Source: Telluria beijingensis (GTDB lineage Bacteria; Pseudomonadota; Gammaproteobacteria; Burkholderiales; Burkholderiaceae_D). From it: a stretch of 64,000 nt of DNA. A model generated the notes under the pieces. It saw only the letters and a program-made list of their open reading frames with translations, searched no databases and was not told the DNA's origin. The stretch is taken from positions 1,097,115 through 1,161,114 of the forward strand of contig NZ_CP132480.1 of the NCBI RefSeq assembly GCF_030770395.1. Direction: 5' to 3'. This document shows, one piece after another, positions 52,686-60,906 of the stretch (positions within the stretch are counted from its first letter, which is position 1; each line of letters opens with the position of its first letter). A program made the translations under genes and the position numbers.

Positions 52686-52708
52686 AAGAGTATCTTGAAT
52701 GCATGTTT
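52686..52708. promoter_or_regulatory. Weak NsrR-like imperfect repeat upstream of the alternative oxidase
   Basis: The right arm AATGCATGTTT (52698-52708) resembles half of an NsrR site; the left arm (52686-52696) matches poorly. It lies 62 bp before the oxidase start. NsrR control of an alternative oxidase gene is known in Vibrio fischeri. The match here is too weak for a firm claim. Confidence 0.2.
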
Positions 52709-52769
52709 AAGGCGTTGGCCGGATACAGCAAATCGACAGATATTCAACCTGGAAAGAGGGAGTCTGAAA

Positions 52770-53417
52770 ATGAAAGCGCTCGATAGAACCAAGCCCGTGG
52801 AAGACCACCGTGCTGCCCGCAATGTTTCCGACCACGTCGCGTTGGGGCTGACGCTGATGCTCCGCTTTTTCGCGGACACGTTTTTTGCCAAACGTTACGG
52901 TAACCGGGCGATCGTCCTGGAAACCGTGGCGGCCGTGCCAGGCATGGTGGGCGGCATGCTGGTCCACCTGCGTTGCCTGCGCTGGATGGTCGAGGACCAG
53001 GGCTGGATCCGCACGCTGCTCGACGAAGCGGAGAACGAGCGCATGCACCTGATGACCTTCGTGCAGATCGCCAGGCCAAACTGGTTCGAGCGCCTGGTGA
53101 TCCTGATGGTGCAGGCGCTGTTCTTCATCGCCTTCTTCGTGCTGTACCTGACGTCGCCACGCACCGCGCACCGCCTGGTCGGGTATTTCGAAGAGCAGGC
53201 CGTCGTCAGCTACACCCTGTACCTGGCGGAGATCGATGCGGGACGCGTGGACAACGTCGCGGCGCCCGAGATCGCGATCGCGTACTGGAACCTGCCTGCC
53301 AATGCCCGCCTGCGCGACGTGGTGTTGGCGGTGCGCCAGGACGAGATGGGCCATCGGGATGTCAACCACGAGTTTGCCGACGCCCTGACCCCGGTGGAGG
53401 CCCGCCAAGAGGCATGA
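52770..53417 (+). CDS. aox: Alternative oxidase (di-iron ubiquinol oxidase)
   Basis: The ATG at 52770 (AGGGAG upstream) gives 215 residues, the short bacterial form. All di-iron ligands of the family can be placed: E51 in LETVAAVPG, E90 and H93 in AENERMH, E142 in FEEQAV, and E192 and H195 in DEMGHRDVNH. Two hydrophobic helices (about 48-70 and 108-128) attach it to the inner membrane as a monotopic protein. It oxidises ubiquinol and reduces oxygen to water without pumping protons, giving cyanide- and NO-resistant respiration. It stands alone; the 147-bp leader after pcp should hold its own promoter. Confidence 0.93.
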   Translation: MKALDRTKPVEDHRAARNVSDHVALGLTLMLRFFADTFFAKRYGNRAIVLETVAAVPGMVGGMLVHLRCLRWMVEDQGWIRTLLDEAENERMHLMTFVQIARPNWFERLVILMVQALFFIAFFVLYLTSPRTAHRLVGYFEEQAVVSYTLYLAEIDAGRVDNVAAPEIAIAYWNLPANARLRDVVLAVRQDEMGHRDVNHEFADALTPVEARQEA

Positions 53418-53751
53418 TTTCGTCTCTCACTAAAAGTACGAGAATTCCGACACGCGAGCGATCTCCCCGCTGGCACTATTGTCGAGCACCTCGTGAATAG
53501 AATGATCTCAACACGATTCCGGGCGGGGGACAATGCAGCAGCCAGCACACAACTCATCAAGAAAGCTGCGCGAGGGCAGCTATTGCGGGCGATGCAGCGC
53601 CAGCGTCGGTCGGCGCAAGCATGTGCGCAGCCAGACCTGCAACGGTCATCCGCCTGGCGCGGGAAGCGCCGAACTGGAGATCAGGTGCCGGCGCATTCGC
53701 CGCCGGCAGCGCGAGCACGATGCTTCGCCTTGAGCGGCCTCGAACGAGAGA
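53418..53751. other. Intergenic region without a convincing gene
   Basis: A 334-bp gap between the oxidase and the convergent DUF2141 gene. A 66-codon frame (53533-53733, plus) with a G-rich site before its ATG encodes a basic, cysteine-containing peptide that I do not recognise; I do not call it a gene. No strong hairpin was found. Confidence 0.5.
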
Positions 53752-54183
53752 TCAGCGCAATTTGATATAGCTGACCGCCTTTTCATCGCGCAACACGAAG
53801 GCCGCATCCTCGAAGCCCGGCGGGCCGAAGCGGCCGCGCGCGTCGCGGCTGAAGGCGTAGTTCTCCTTCGGGATGCCCAGCGCATTGCGGTCGAGCTTTC
53901 CATTATCGTTCAGGTCCTGGAACGCCAGCACGGCCCACGAGCCAGGCGGCACGTCGTTCACGGTGACGACGGTTTCGCCCTCCTGGGCGGGCGCGGAGGC
54001 GGAATAAGGGCAATCCTTCAGGAAGGTCGCCTTGTCGCAGATGGCGACCCGCACCGTGCCCTTGGCAGGACTCGTGACGCCCTGGACCCGGACTTCGATC
54101 GAGGCGGCCGAGGCCAGGCCGGGTGCGCAGATGCTTGCCGCCAGGAGGAGGGCGGGGCCCAGGGTACGATACATCGACTGCAT
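53752..54183 (-). CDS. DUF2141 secreted protein
   Basis: The ATG at 54183 has GGAG 5 nt upstream; the open frame beyond it is antisense to crtZ. The 143-residue product has a signal peptide (cleavage near LASAAS, residue 25) and the DUF2141 body: IEVRVQGVTSPAKGTVRVAI, PPGSWAVLAFQDLNDNGKLD with an EF-hand-like DLNDNGKLD loop, and GIPKENYAFSRDARGRFGPP. Function unknown; members often neighbour carotenoid or lipid genes. It is divergent from crtZ with a 126-bp intergenic region. Confidence 0.88.
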   Translation of the reverse strand: MQSMYRTLGPALLLAASICAPGLASAASIEVRVQGVTSPAKGTVRVAICDKATFLKDCPYSASAPAQEGETVVTVNDVPPGSWAVLAFQDLNDNGKLDRNALGIPKENYAFSRDARGRFGPPGFEDAAFVLRDEKAVSYIKLR

Positions 54184-54309
54184 GAGAACTCCATAATCAA
54201 AGGGGTGAATCGTGTTTGACCATCCGTGCGGTGCTCCCACGCAACCGTGCGCGGGCCCCGTCATGATAGGCTGTGGACATCCTGTTTCCCTGGCTTCCAG
54301 CCCAACACC

Positions 54310-54843
54310 ATGCTTGCCAATGCCCTCATCGTCCTTGCCACCATCGCGTTCATGGAAGTGTTTTCCATCGTCGCGCACAAGTACGTGATGCACGGCTTCG
54401 GCTGGGGCTGGCACCGCTCGCACCACGAGCCGCGCACCGGCTGGTTCGAGAAGAACGACCTGTACGCCGTGGTGTTCGCCGGGGTCGCCATCGCCCTGAT
54501 CTGGTACGGCACCCGCGGCTATCACCCGCTCGAATGGATCGGCGCCGGCATGACCGCCTATGGCGCGCTTTATTTCATCGCCCACGACGGCCTGGTGCAC
54601 CAGCGCTGGCCGTTCCGCTATGTGCCGCGCAGCGGTTACCTCAAGCGCCTGTACCAGGCCCACCGCATGCACCATGCGGTGGAGGGCAAGGAGGGCACCG
54701 TCTCCTTCGGCTTCCTGTACGCGCCGCCGATCGCGACGCTCAAGCGTCAATTGCAGGAGCGGCATGGCCAGGTGCGCCGCCCGCGCGGCCAGGACGCAGC
54801 CACAGACCGCTCCGCCGCGCCGTCGCTGCCCGACCAGGGCTAG
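54310..54843 (+). CDS. crtZ: Beta-carotene 3-hydroxylase CrtZ
   Basis: The ATG at 54310 gives 177 residues, the normal size. The iron-binding histidine clusters of the fatty-acid-hydroxylase superfamily are complete: HKYVMHG, HRSHHEP, HDGLVHQRW and HRMHHAVEG, between three to four membrane spans. It adds hydroxyls to both rings of beta-carotene to give zeaxanthin. Only this crt gene is on the plus strand. Its last 104 bp overlap the 3' end of crtB on the other strand. The tail after residue 150 (ERHGQVRRPRGQD and on) is less conserved, which is where the overlap lies. Confidence 0.94.
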   Translation: MLANALIVLATIAFMEVFSIVAHKYVMHGFGWGWHRSHHEPRTGWFEKNDLYAVVFAGVAIALIWYGTRGYHPLEWIGAGMTAYGALYFIAHDGLVHQRWPFRYVPRSGYLKRLYQAHRMHHAVEGKEGTVSFGFLYAPPIATLKRQLQERHGQVRRPRGQDAATDRSAAPSLPDQG

Positions 54844-55729
54844 CGCGCGAAGCCAGGGCCTGGGCGCCGCCCAGGGCCAGCAGGCGCAGCTTGGCGGCCT
54901 TCGAGGTGCCCACCCGTTCGTCCCAGGCGCGCGCGCCGCGCCGTTTCACTTCGATCCCGATCTGGCGGTACACATTGCGTGCGGTGGCAATCGCCCAAGC
55001 CGAGCGCAGGGGCAGCGCCGCGATGCCCAGCGTGGCCGATTCATAATACGGCTCGGCATGGTCGACCAGGCGCGCCGCCACCGTGGCCAGCGCCGCGCGG
55101 TGGCGCGGCAGGGCCACGTGGTCGGGCGGGATGCCGGCTTCCAGCAACCATTCGGACGGCACGTAGCAGCGGCCGATCCTGGCGTCGTCGATGATGTCGC
55201 GCGCGATATTCGTCAGCTGGAAGGCCAGTCCCAGGTCGCAGGCGCGGTCCAGCACCAGTTCGTCGCGCGCGCCCATGATCGAGGCCATCATCAGGCCGAC
55301 CACGCCGGCCACGTGGTAGCAGTAGCGCATGGTGTCGTCGATGGTGTCGTAGCGCGCCTCCTCGACGTCCATCGCGAAGCCGGCGAGGTGGTCGAAGGCA
55401 TAGCGCGGCGCGATCGCATGGCCCAGCGCTACTTCCTGGAAGGCGGCGAAGGCCGGGTCGCGCATCGGCTCGCCGGAATAGGCGCGCCGGGTATTGTCGT
55501 ACAGGCGATCGAGCTCGAAGGTGGCCCCATGCTCGCTCGGCGCGGCGGCGAAGCCGAGCTCCTGGCCGTCGACCACGTCGTCGCAATGGCGGCACCAGGC
55601 GTACAGCATCAGCACGCTGCGCCGGGTAGCGGGCGGGAACAGCCTGGCCGCTGCCGCGAAGCTCTTCGACCCGACCTCGATGGTCTGGGTCGCGTGCCGC
55701 ATCAGGTTCATGTCGACCTGGGTAGTCAT
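54740..55729 (-). CDS. crtB: Phytoene synthase CrtB
   Basis: The ATG at 55729 overlaps the crtI stop by 4 bp, giving 329 residues against a usual 295-310. The substrate-binding aspartate motifs are present: HCDDVVDG and NIARDIIDDARIGRCYVP. It joins two GGPP molecules to phytoene. The C-terminal 35 residues (an arginine- and glycine-rich stretch ending GHAAPAIDA) are encoded in the segment antisense to crtZ and look like read-out of that strand, explaining the extra length. The frame also runs open upstream through crtI, which is a shadow. Confidence 0.93.
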   Translation of the reverse strand: MTTQVDMNLMRHATQTIEVGSKSFAAAARLFPPATRRSVLMLYAWCRHCDDVVDGQELGFAAAPSEHGATFELDRLYDNTRRAYSGEPMRDPAFAAFQEVALGHAIAPRYAFDHLAGFAMDVEEARYDTIDDTMRYCYHVAGVVGLMMASIMGARDELVLDRACDLGLAFQLTNIARDIIDDARIGRCYVPSEWLLEAGIPPDHVALPRHRAALATVAARLVDHAEPYYESATLGIAALPLRSAWAIATARNVYRQIGIEVKRRGARAWDERVGTSKAAKLRLLALGGAQALASRASPGRAATARRSGLWLRPGRAGGAPGHAAPAIDA

Positions 55730-57240
55730 GCGTGGACTCCTTCCAGCATCAGGCCGGCGGTGGCCTTGGCCGAGCCGATCACGCCCGGCACGCCGGCGCC
55801 GGGATGGGTGCCGGCGCCGACCAGGTACAGGTTGGGCAGCTCGGCGTCGCGGTTGTGCGGACGGAACCAGGCGCTCTGCGTCAGGATCGGCTCGAGCGAA
55901 AAGGCCGAGCCCAGGTGGGCATTGAGCTCGTCGCGGAAGTCGTGCGGCGTGAAGATGCGGCTGGTGACCAACTGGCTGCGCAGTCCCGGCATATAGCGCT
56001 GCTCCAGGTAGTCGAAGATGCGGTCGCGGTAGCGCGGGCCTTCGGTCTCCCAGTCGACCGGCGCATTGCCCAGGTGCGGCACCGGGGCCAGCACGTAATG
56101 GCTGCCGCAGCCGGGCGGGGCCAGCGACGGATCGGTGACGCACGGCGCGTGCAGGTAGAGCGAGAAGTCGTCGGCCAGTTTGGGGCCGTTGAAGATTTCC
56201 TTGATCAGGCCCTGGTAGCGCGCGCCGAAGCAGACCGTGTGGTGCTGCAGCTGCTCGTGGTGCTTGTCCAGGCCAAAGTACAGCACGAACAGCGAATTGC
56301 TGAAGCGTTTCTTCTTGAGCGCCTCGCCGTGGCTGCTGCCGCGGCCATGGTTCTTCAGCAGGTCGGCATAGGTGTGCACCACGTCGGCATTGGAGGCTAC
56401 CGCATCGGCCATGAACCAGCGGCCGTCTTCCAGGCGCACGCCGCTGGCGAGGTTGCCGGCGGTCTCGATGCGCGCCACCGATGCGTTCAGTTCCAGCTTG
56501 CCGCCCATGTCCTCGAACAGGCGCACCAGGCCTTTTACCAAAGCGCCGGTGCCGCCGCGCGGAAACCACACGCCCCAGCGCCGTTCTAGCGCGTGGATCA
56601 GCGTGTAGATCGACGAGGTGGCGAACGGGTTACCGCCCACCAGCAGCGAGTGGAAGGAGAAGGCCTGGCGCAGCTGCTCGTCTTTCACGAAGCGCGACAC
56701 CATGCCGTACACGCTTTTCCACGCTTCGAGCCGCGCCAATTGCGGGCCGGCCTGGATCATGTCGCGGAAGGACAGGAAAGGCACGGCGCCAAGCTTGAGG
56801 TAACCCTCGTCGAACACGGCTTTCGAGTAGGCCAGGAAGCGCTGGTAGCCGGCAACGTCGGCCGGATTGCGCGCATGGATCTGGCGGTCCAGCGCTTCCT
56901 GGTCGTTGGCGTAATCGAAATGGCTGCCGTCTTCCCAGCACAGGCGGTAGAAGGGCGCGACCGGCAACATCTCGACGTAGTCGCCCATCTTCTTGCCGCA
57001 CAGGGCGAACAATTCCTCGATCGCCGACGGATCGGTGATGACGGTGGGGCCGGCGTCGAAGGTGAAGCCCTGGTCTTCGTAGACATAGGCGCGCCCGCCC
57101 GGCTTGTCGCGTTTTTCGAGCAGGGTCGTCTGCATGCCGGCGGCCTGCAGCCGGATGGCCAGCGCCAGGCCGCCGAATCCGGCGCCGATGACGACAGCGC
57201 GCTTCGGTTCGGGTCTCGGATCTATTCTCATCTGGTTCAT
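55726..57240 (-). CDS. crtI: Phytoene desaturase CrtI
   Basis: The ATG at 57240, with AGGA about 8 nt upstream, overlaps the crtY stop by 4 bp. The 504-residue product starts with the FAD Rossmann motif VVIGAGFGGLALAIRLQAAG (about 16-35), has RPGGRAYVYEDQGF-like sequence after it and ends with LVGAGTHPGAGVPGV, the bacterial phytoene dehydrogenase signature. It introduces four double bonds to turn phytoene into lycopene. It is the fourth gene in crtEXYIB. Confidence 0.95.
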   Translation of the reverse strand: MNQMRIDPRPEPKRAVVIGAGFGGLALAIRLQAAGMQTTLLEKRDKPGGRAYVYEDQGFTFDAGPTVITDPSAIEELFALCGKKMGDYVEMLPVAPFYRLCWEDGSHFDYANDQEALDRQIHARNPADVAGYQRFLAYSKAVFDEGYLKLGAVPFLSFRDMIQAGPQLARLEAWKSVYGMVSRFVKDEQLRQAFSFHSLLVGGNPFATSSIYTLIHALERRWGVWFPRGGTGALVKGLVRLFEDMGGKLELNASVARIETAGNLASGVRLEDGRWFMADAVASNADVVHTYADLLKNHGRGSSHGEALKKKRFSNSLFVLYFGLDKHHEQLQHHTVCFGARYQGLIKEIFNGPKLADDFSLYLHAPCVTDPSLAPPGCGSHYVLAPVPHLGNAPVDWETEGPRYRDRIFDYLEQRYMPGLRSQLVTSRIFTPHDFRDELNAHLGSAFSLEPILTQSAWFRPHNRDAELPNLYLVGAGTHPGAGVPGVIGSAKATAGLMLEGVHA

Positions 57241-58406
57241 TCTGCGATCCTGATTTGATGGGGGTGGGTCTTGCGGACGGCGTCGAATGCCTCCAGCACC
57301 GGCACCGGCGGCTTGCCGGTCAATAGCCGCGCCTTGTCGCCCAGGTTCAGGCGGCCGGCGTAGAAGCGCGCGATCAGGGGCGCGGGCAGGCGATAGAAGC
57401 GCTGCATCACGCGCCATCGGTGATCCGGACTGCCGGCCAGGAACAGCATGCGATTGAGCATGCGGAAAAAGCGCTGTCCTTGCCAGGACTGGCGTGCTTC
57501 GTCGCGGATGGCGTCGAACAGGCTGGGCGCGGACAAATCATCCAGGGCGGCGACGCGTTCGGCCAGCCGCACCGCATGCGGCAGCGAGTAACCGGTGGTC
57601 GGATGGAACAGGCCGGCGCGCAGGCCGACGCTGGGCTGGCCCTGCAGCGCATCCCAGAAGCGGTCGAAGTCGCCAGCCAGCACGATCGGCAGCGAGCCTT
57701 GTTCTTCGCGCAGCACGTCGCGCACCTGCCAGCCGCGCGCCGCGACATAGGCGGCGATGTTCGCGCGCAGCCGCTCGGGTTCCCAGCCGGCGCCGTCGAC
57801 GTAATGGGTGTCTTCCACGAGCAGGCGGTCGGGCCCGAACGGCAGCAGGTAGACGAAGCGGTAGCCGCCTTGCTGGGCCACGCTGGCATCCATGATGATT
57901 GGCGCCGTCAAGCCATGGGCGGACTGGAGCCGCAGCTCCTGGCCCAGGAAGGTCTGGTAGCCGAGCGCGAGGTGACGGTTGCCACCCATGCCGCGGCCAT
58001 TGATGACGGCGCGTGCGTGCAGGGTTTCGCCATCGGCCAGTCGCACGCTGGTGGGCGTCACCTCGTCGATCCAGACCCCGGTGCGCAGCGCGGAGCCGAG
58101 GGCGGGTTCGATCACGCGCGCCAGGTCGGTCGAGGCGATGCTGGCATAACCGCCTTCCAGGGTGCGGGCGAGGTCGGGAAATTGCACGTCATAGCGCGGC
58201 CAGCGATGCGTGACCAATGGCGCGATCCACCGCTGTTGCGCGGCACCGAGGTCGGACTCGTGGAACGACCAGGTATGGTTGCCGCCCAGGCGCTTGCCCT
58301 GTTCGAGCACCAGGATGCGCAGCGCCGGGCGCTCAGTGAGCAGGCGCCATGCGATCAGGCTGTTGGCCAGGCCACCGCCGGCCAGGATGACATCGTAATT
58401 AGCCAT
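57237..58406 (-). CDS. crtY: Lycopene beta-cyclase CrtY
   Basis: The ATG at 58406 gives 389 residues; the gene overlaps the crtX end by 8 bp. The dinucleotide fold is DVILAGGGLANSLIAWRL, followed by the CrtY-specific GNHTWSFHESDL, and later FHPTTGYSLPHAVRLAERV. It makes both beta rings of beta-carotene from lycopene, a redox-neutral FAD-dependent reaction at the inner membrane. Length and motifs are those of the CrtY type of gammaproteobacteria and alphaproteobacteria. Confidence 0.94.
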   Translation of the reverse strand: MANYDVILAGGGLANSLIAWRLLTERPALRILVLEQGKRLGGNHTWSFHESDLGAAQQRWIAPLVTHRWPRYDVQFPDLARTLEGGYASIASTDLARVIEPALGSALRTGVWIDEVTPTSVRLADGETLHARAVINGRGMGGNRHLALGYQTFLGQELRLQSAHGLTAPIIMDASVAQQGGYRFVYLLPFGPDRLLVEDTHYVDGAGWEPERLRANIAAYVAARGWQVRDVLREEQGSLPIVLAGDFDRFWDALQGQPSVGLRAGLFHPTTGYSLPHAVRLAERVAALDDLSAPSLFDAIRDEARQSWQGQRFFRMLNRMLFLAGSPDHRWRVMQRFYRLPAPLIARFYAGRLNLGDKARLLTGKPPVPVLEAFDAVRKTHPHQIRIAE

Positions 58407-59709
58407 GGCTGGCCATCTGCCGGGGCGCCGGCTGCAGGCCCAGCGCGGATTCGACGATGTCGGCCGCGCGCGGGGCGCCGCCGGCCCGGGCAATCTCGTC
58501 GGCCAAGGGCGCCATGCGCTGCCTGAAGCCCGGCTCGTCCAGCAGGCGGCGCAGCTTGCGCGACAGCTCGCCGGAGCTGGCGAAGCGCGGCGAGGCGCGC
58601 AGGCCGACGCCGGCGTATTCGACGCGGGCGGCGGCGCCCGGATGGTCGAAGGCGACCGGCAGCGCCAGGATCGGCGTGCCGGTGGCGATGGCTTCCATCA
58701 CGGTGTTGGCGCCGGCGTGCGAGATGACGGCGTCGGCCCGCGCCAGCACCGCCAGCTGCGGCACGAAGTCGCGCACGCGGGTGTCGCCGATCGCTTCCAG
58801 TGCGCGCACCTGCGCTGCATCGAGCCCGCCGCAGTGGGCGACCAGCAGTTGGGCATCCTGCTGCCGGCAGGCCTGGGCAATGCGCTTGAACAGGCCGAAA
58901 CGGTTGCTGACCAGCGTGCCGAGCGAGGCATACACGAACGGCCGCCCGTCGCCGGCCGGCGGCAGCAGCGCCGCCAGCTCCTGCGCTGTGTGCGCTGGCG
59001 CCGCGGCGCCGGCATGCAATGGGCCGACGTGATGGAAATGCGGTTCCAGTTGGCGGCGCGGAAAATCGAAGCCGGGCACGATCTGCCCGACCTGGACCAG
59101 CGGCGACAGGCACTCGTGCAGCTTGTCGCGCGGGGACAGCCCAAGCCTTTGCGCCTCGGCCGCGATGGCGCGGCCATGCGGCGCCATCATCCAGTCGTAG
59201 ACGCGGGTGCTGCCTTCGACGATCTTGAAAGCGCGTTCGCTGTCCTCATACACGAAGGGCATGACGGGCAGGGGAATGCCGGGCTCGCGGTTGACCGGCA
59301 GCGCGCAGGCGACCGAGACGAAGGGCATGCCGAGGCTCTCGGCGACGAGGCCGCCGGCCGCTTCCATCTGGTCGGCCAGCACGTAGTCGACCCCCAGCGC
59401 CTGCAGCGCGGCCGGCAGTTCGCGGCACAGCATCGTGGTGCTGGCCGCCATGTCGAGGATGACGCGGCGCAGGCCCAGCGGCGAACCGGGATTCGCCACG
59501 CGCGCCAGCATCGCCGGCAGAGAGCCGGCCGGATGGGAATCCAGGCCGACGGCGTGGAAGCCGATTCGCGCGTCCTTCACGAAGGCGGCGGCATCGGGGC
59601 GATGGACGAAGGTGACGCGGTGGCCGCGGGCGACGAGTTCCCGCGCCAGCACCGACAAGGTGTTGACATGGCTGTAGAGCGCCGGAGCCACGACCGCGAA
59701 ATGCGCCAT
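58399..59709 (-). CDS. crtX: Zeaxanthin glucosyltransferase CrtX
   Basis: A 436-residue glycosyltransferase of family GT1 (UDP-glucosyltransferase type). The acceptor domain begins HFAVVAPALYSHVNTLSVLA; the UDP-sugar site is VISHAGANTVMEAIATGTP and PVAFDHPGAAARVEYAGVGL near residues 340-385. In this gene order it glucosylates zeaxanthin to mono- and diglucosides. It starts 16 bp after the crtE stop and overlaps crtY at its end, so it lies within the crt operon. The length agrees with CrtX of Pantoea. Confidence 0.93.
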   Translation of the reverse strand: MAHFAVVAPALYSHVNTLSVLARELVARGHRVTFVHRPDAAAFVKDARIGFHAVGLDSHPAGSLPAMLARVANPGSPLGLRRVILDMAASTTMLCRELPAALQALGVDYVLADQMEAAGGLVAESLGMPFVSVACALPVNREPGIPLPVMPFVYEDSERAFKIVEGSTRVYDWMMAPHGRAIAAEAQRLGLSPRDKLHECLSPLVQVGQIVPGFDFPRRQLEPHFHHVGPLHAGAAAPAHTAQELAALLPPAGDGRPFVYASLGTLVSNRFGLFKRIAQACRQQDAQLLVAHCGGLDAAQVRALEAIGDTRVRDFVPQLAVLARADAVISHAGANTVMEAIATGTPILALPVAFDHPGAAARVEYAGVGLRASPRFASSGELSRKLRRLLDEPGFRQRMAPLADEIARAGGAPRAADIVESALGLQPAPRQMASHG

Positions 59710-59725
59710 GCGCGAAGCTCGCCGG

Positions 59726-60721
59726 TCAGTTGAGACGCAACTCGGCCAGCTGCGCGCTCGGACGCGCGTCGCGCGCCGTGGCCAGCTCGGGCGCGAAGCG
59801 CTGGGCCTTGGCTTCCCTGCCGAACAGTTGGGCGACGAACTGGCGCGTGCGTCCCTTGGCGCCGATGGCGGCGCTCAGGCAGCGGTCTGCCTCGAGCAGG
59901 CAGGCGGCCAGGCGACGCCTGGCTTCGTCGCGGCCGAGGGTATTGATCAGCGTGGCCTTGCCGGCGTCCTTGCCGGTGTCCTTGCCGGTCACGGCGCTGT
60001 CCTGGCCGTCCAGGAAATCGTCCTTGATCTGGAAGGCCTGGCCGGCCGCCAGCGCGAAGGCGCGCAACTGCCGCGCGACCTTGTCGTCGGCATGGCAGAT
60101 GATGGCGGCCATATCGACCGCGACGCCCAGCAGCAGGCCGGTCTTGAGTTCATTGGTGGTGGCGATCGCCTCGGGCGAGCGCGCGCCGCCGTGCAGGTCT
60201 TCGAACTGGCCGCGCACCAGGCCCTGCTCGCCCACGGTCTGCGCCAGGGTGGCGACCAGGCGCGCGCGGGTTGCCGGCTGAATATCGTGGGCTTGGGACA
60301 GCACGCCGAAGGCGCGGCTGAGCAGGGCGACCGAGGCCAGGATGGCGACGTCTTCGCCGAACTGGACGTGGATGGCCGGCTTGCCGCGTCGCAGGCTGGC
60401 ATCGTCCATGCACGGCAGGTCGTCCAGGATGAGCGAGGCCGCATGCACCAGCTCGACGGCGCAGGCGACGTCCACCAGCGCCTTCGAGGTGCAACCGAGA
60501 TCGCGCGCAACCAGCATCAGCAGCAGGGGACGCATGCGCTTGCCGGCGCTGAGCGCGGAGGCGCGCATGGCCTTGGTCAGCTGGTCGGACGGGCCGCCCC
60601 CGCTCAGCAACTGGTCGATGCGCTGATCGATGGCGAGCCGCAACTGCGCGATCTCGTCGGCCTGGATGCCATCGAATTGTTCCAGGCGGAGCCCGTCGTA
60701 GCGCGGTGATGCTGTCTTCAT
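59726..60721 (-). CDS. crtE: Geranylgeranyl diphosphate synthase CrtE
   Basis: A 331-residue trans-prenyltransferase. It has the first aspartate-rich motif LDDLPCMDD (about 99-107), GKRMRP at 60-65 and the second motif QIKDDFLDGQD, followed by the TGKDTGKDAGK loop common in CrtE and IspA-type enzymes. It makes GGPP from FPP and IPP, the entry to carotenoids. The ATG at 60721 follows AGGAG (6 nt spacing). It opens the crtEXYIB operon; the 185 bp upstream should contain the promoter but I cannot fix its elements. Confidence 0.94.
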   Translation of the reverse strand: MKTASPRYDGLRLEQFDGIQADEIAQLRLAIDQRIDQLLSGGGPSDQLTKAMRASALSAGKRMRPLLLMLVARDLGCTSKALVDVACAVELVHAASLILDDLPCMDDASLRRGKPAIHVQFGEDVAILASVALLSRAFGVLSQAHDIQPATRARLVATLAQTVGEQGLVRGQFEDLHGGARSPEAIATTNELKTGLLLGVAVDMAAIICHADDKVARQLRAFALAAGQAFQIKDDFLDGQDSAVTGKDTGKDAGKATLINTLGRDEARRRLAACLLEADRCLSAAIGAKGRTRQFVAQLFGREAKAQRFAPELATARDARPSAQLAELRLN

Positions 60722-60906
60722 GCGAGCTCCTGGAGAATATTGATGAACTTGACAATCATCATACCGGAGGCGATGTTAAAAAATAGTCAATCAGGCTCAA
60801 TCGTGCGGCGGGTTTTTGCCTGAAAAATGGGCAAAAAAATGTACTGAGGAAATGGTGGCGGGACAAAAGCGGTTCGACCCGCATATGGCGGGCCGATTGG
60901 GGGCGT

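Noticed and set aside
53533..53733. A 66-codon plus-strand frame with a G-rich site before its ATG
   Set aside because: It has no recognisable family, is very basic as chance frames in GC-rich DNA often are, and is not supported by neighbours.
55730..56569. Extension of the crtB frame into crtI
   Set aside because: The conserved phytoene synthase begins at 55729; the upstream part is a shadow of crtI.
60749..60779. Plus-strand promoter-like TTGACA upstream of crtE
   Set aside because: The spacing to the best -10 candidate is 19 bp with a poor hexamer, and the orientation points away from crtE; no plus-strand gene follows.
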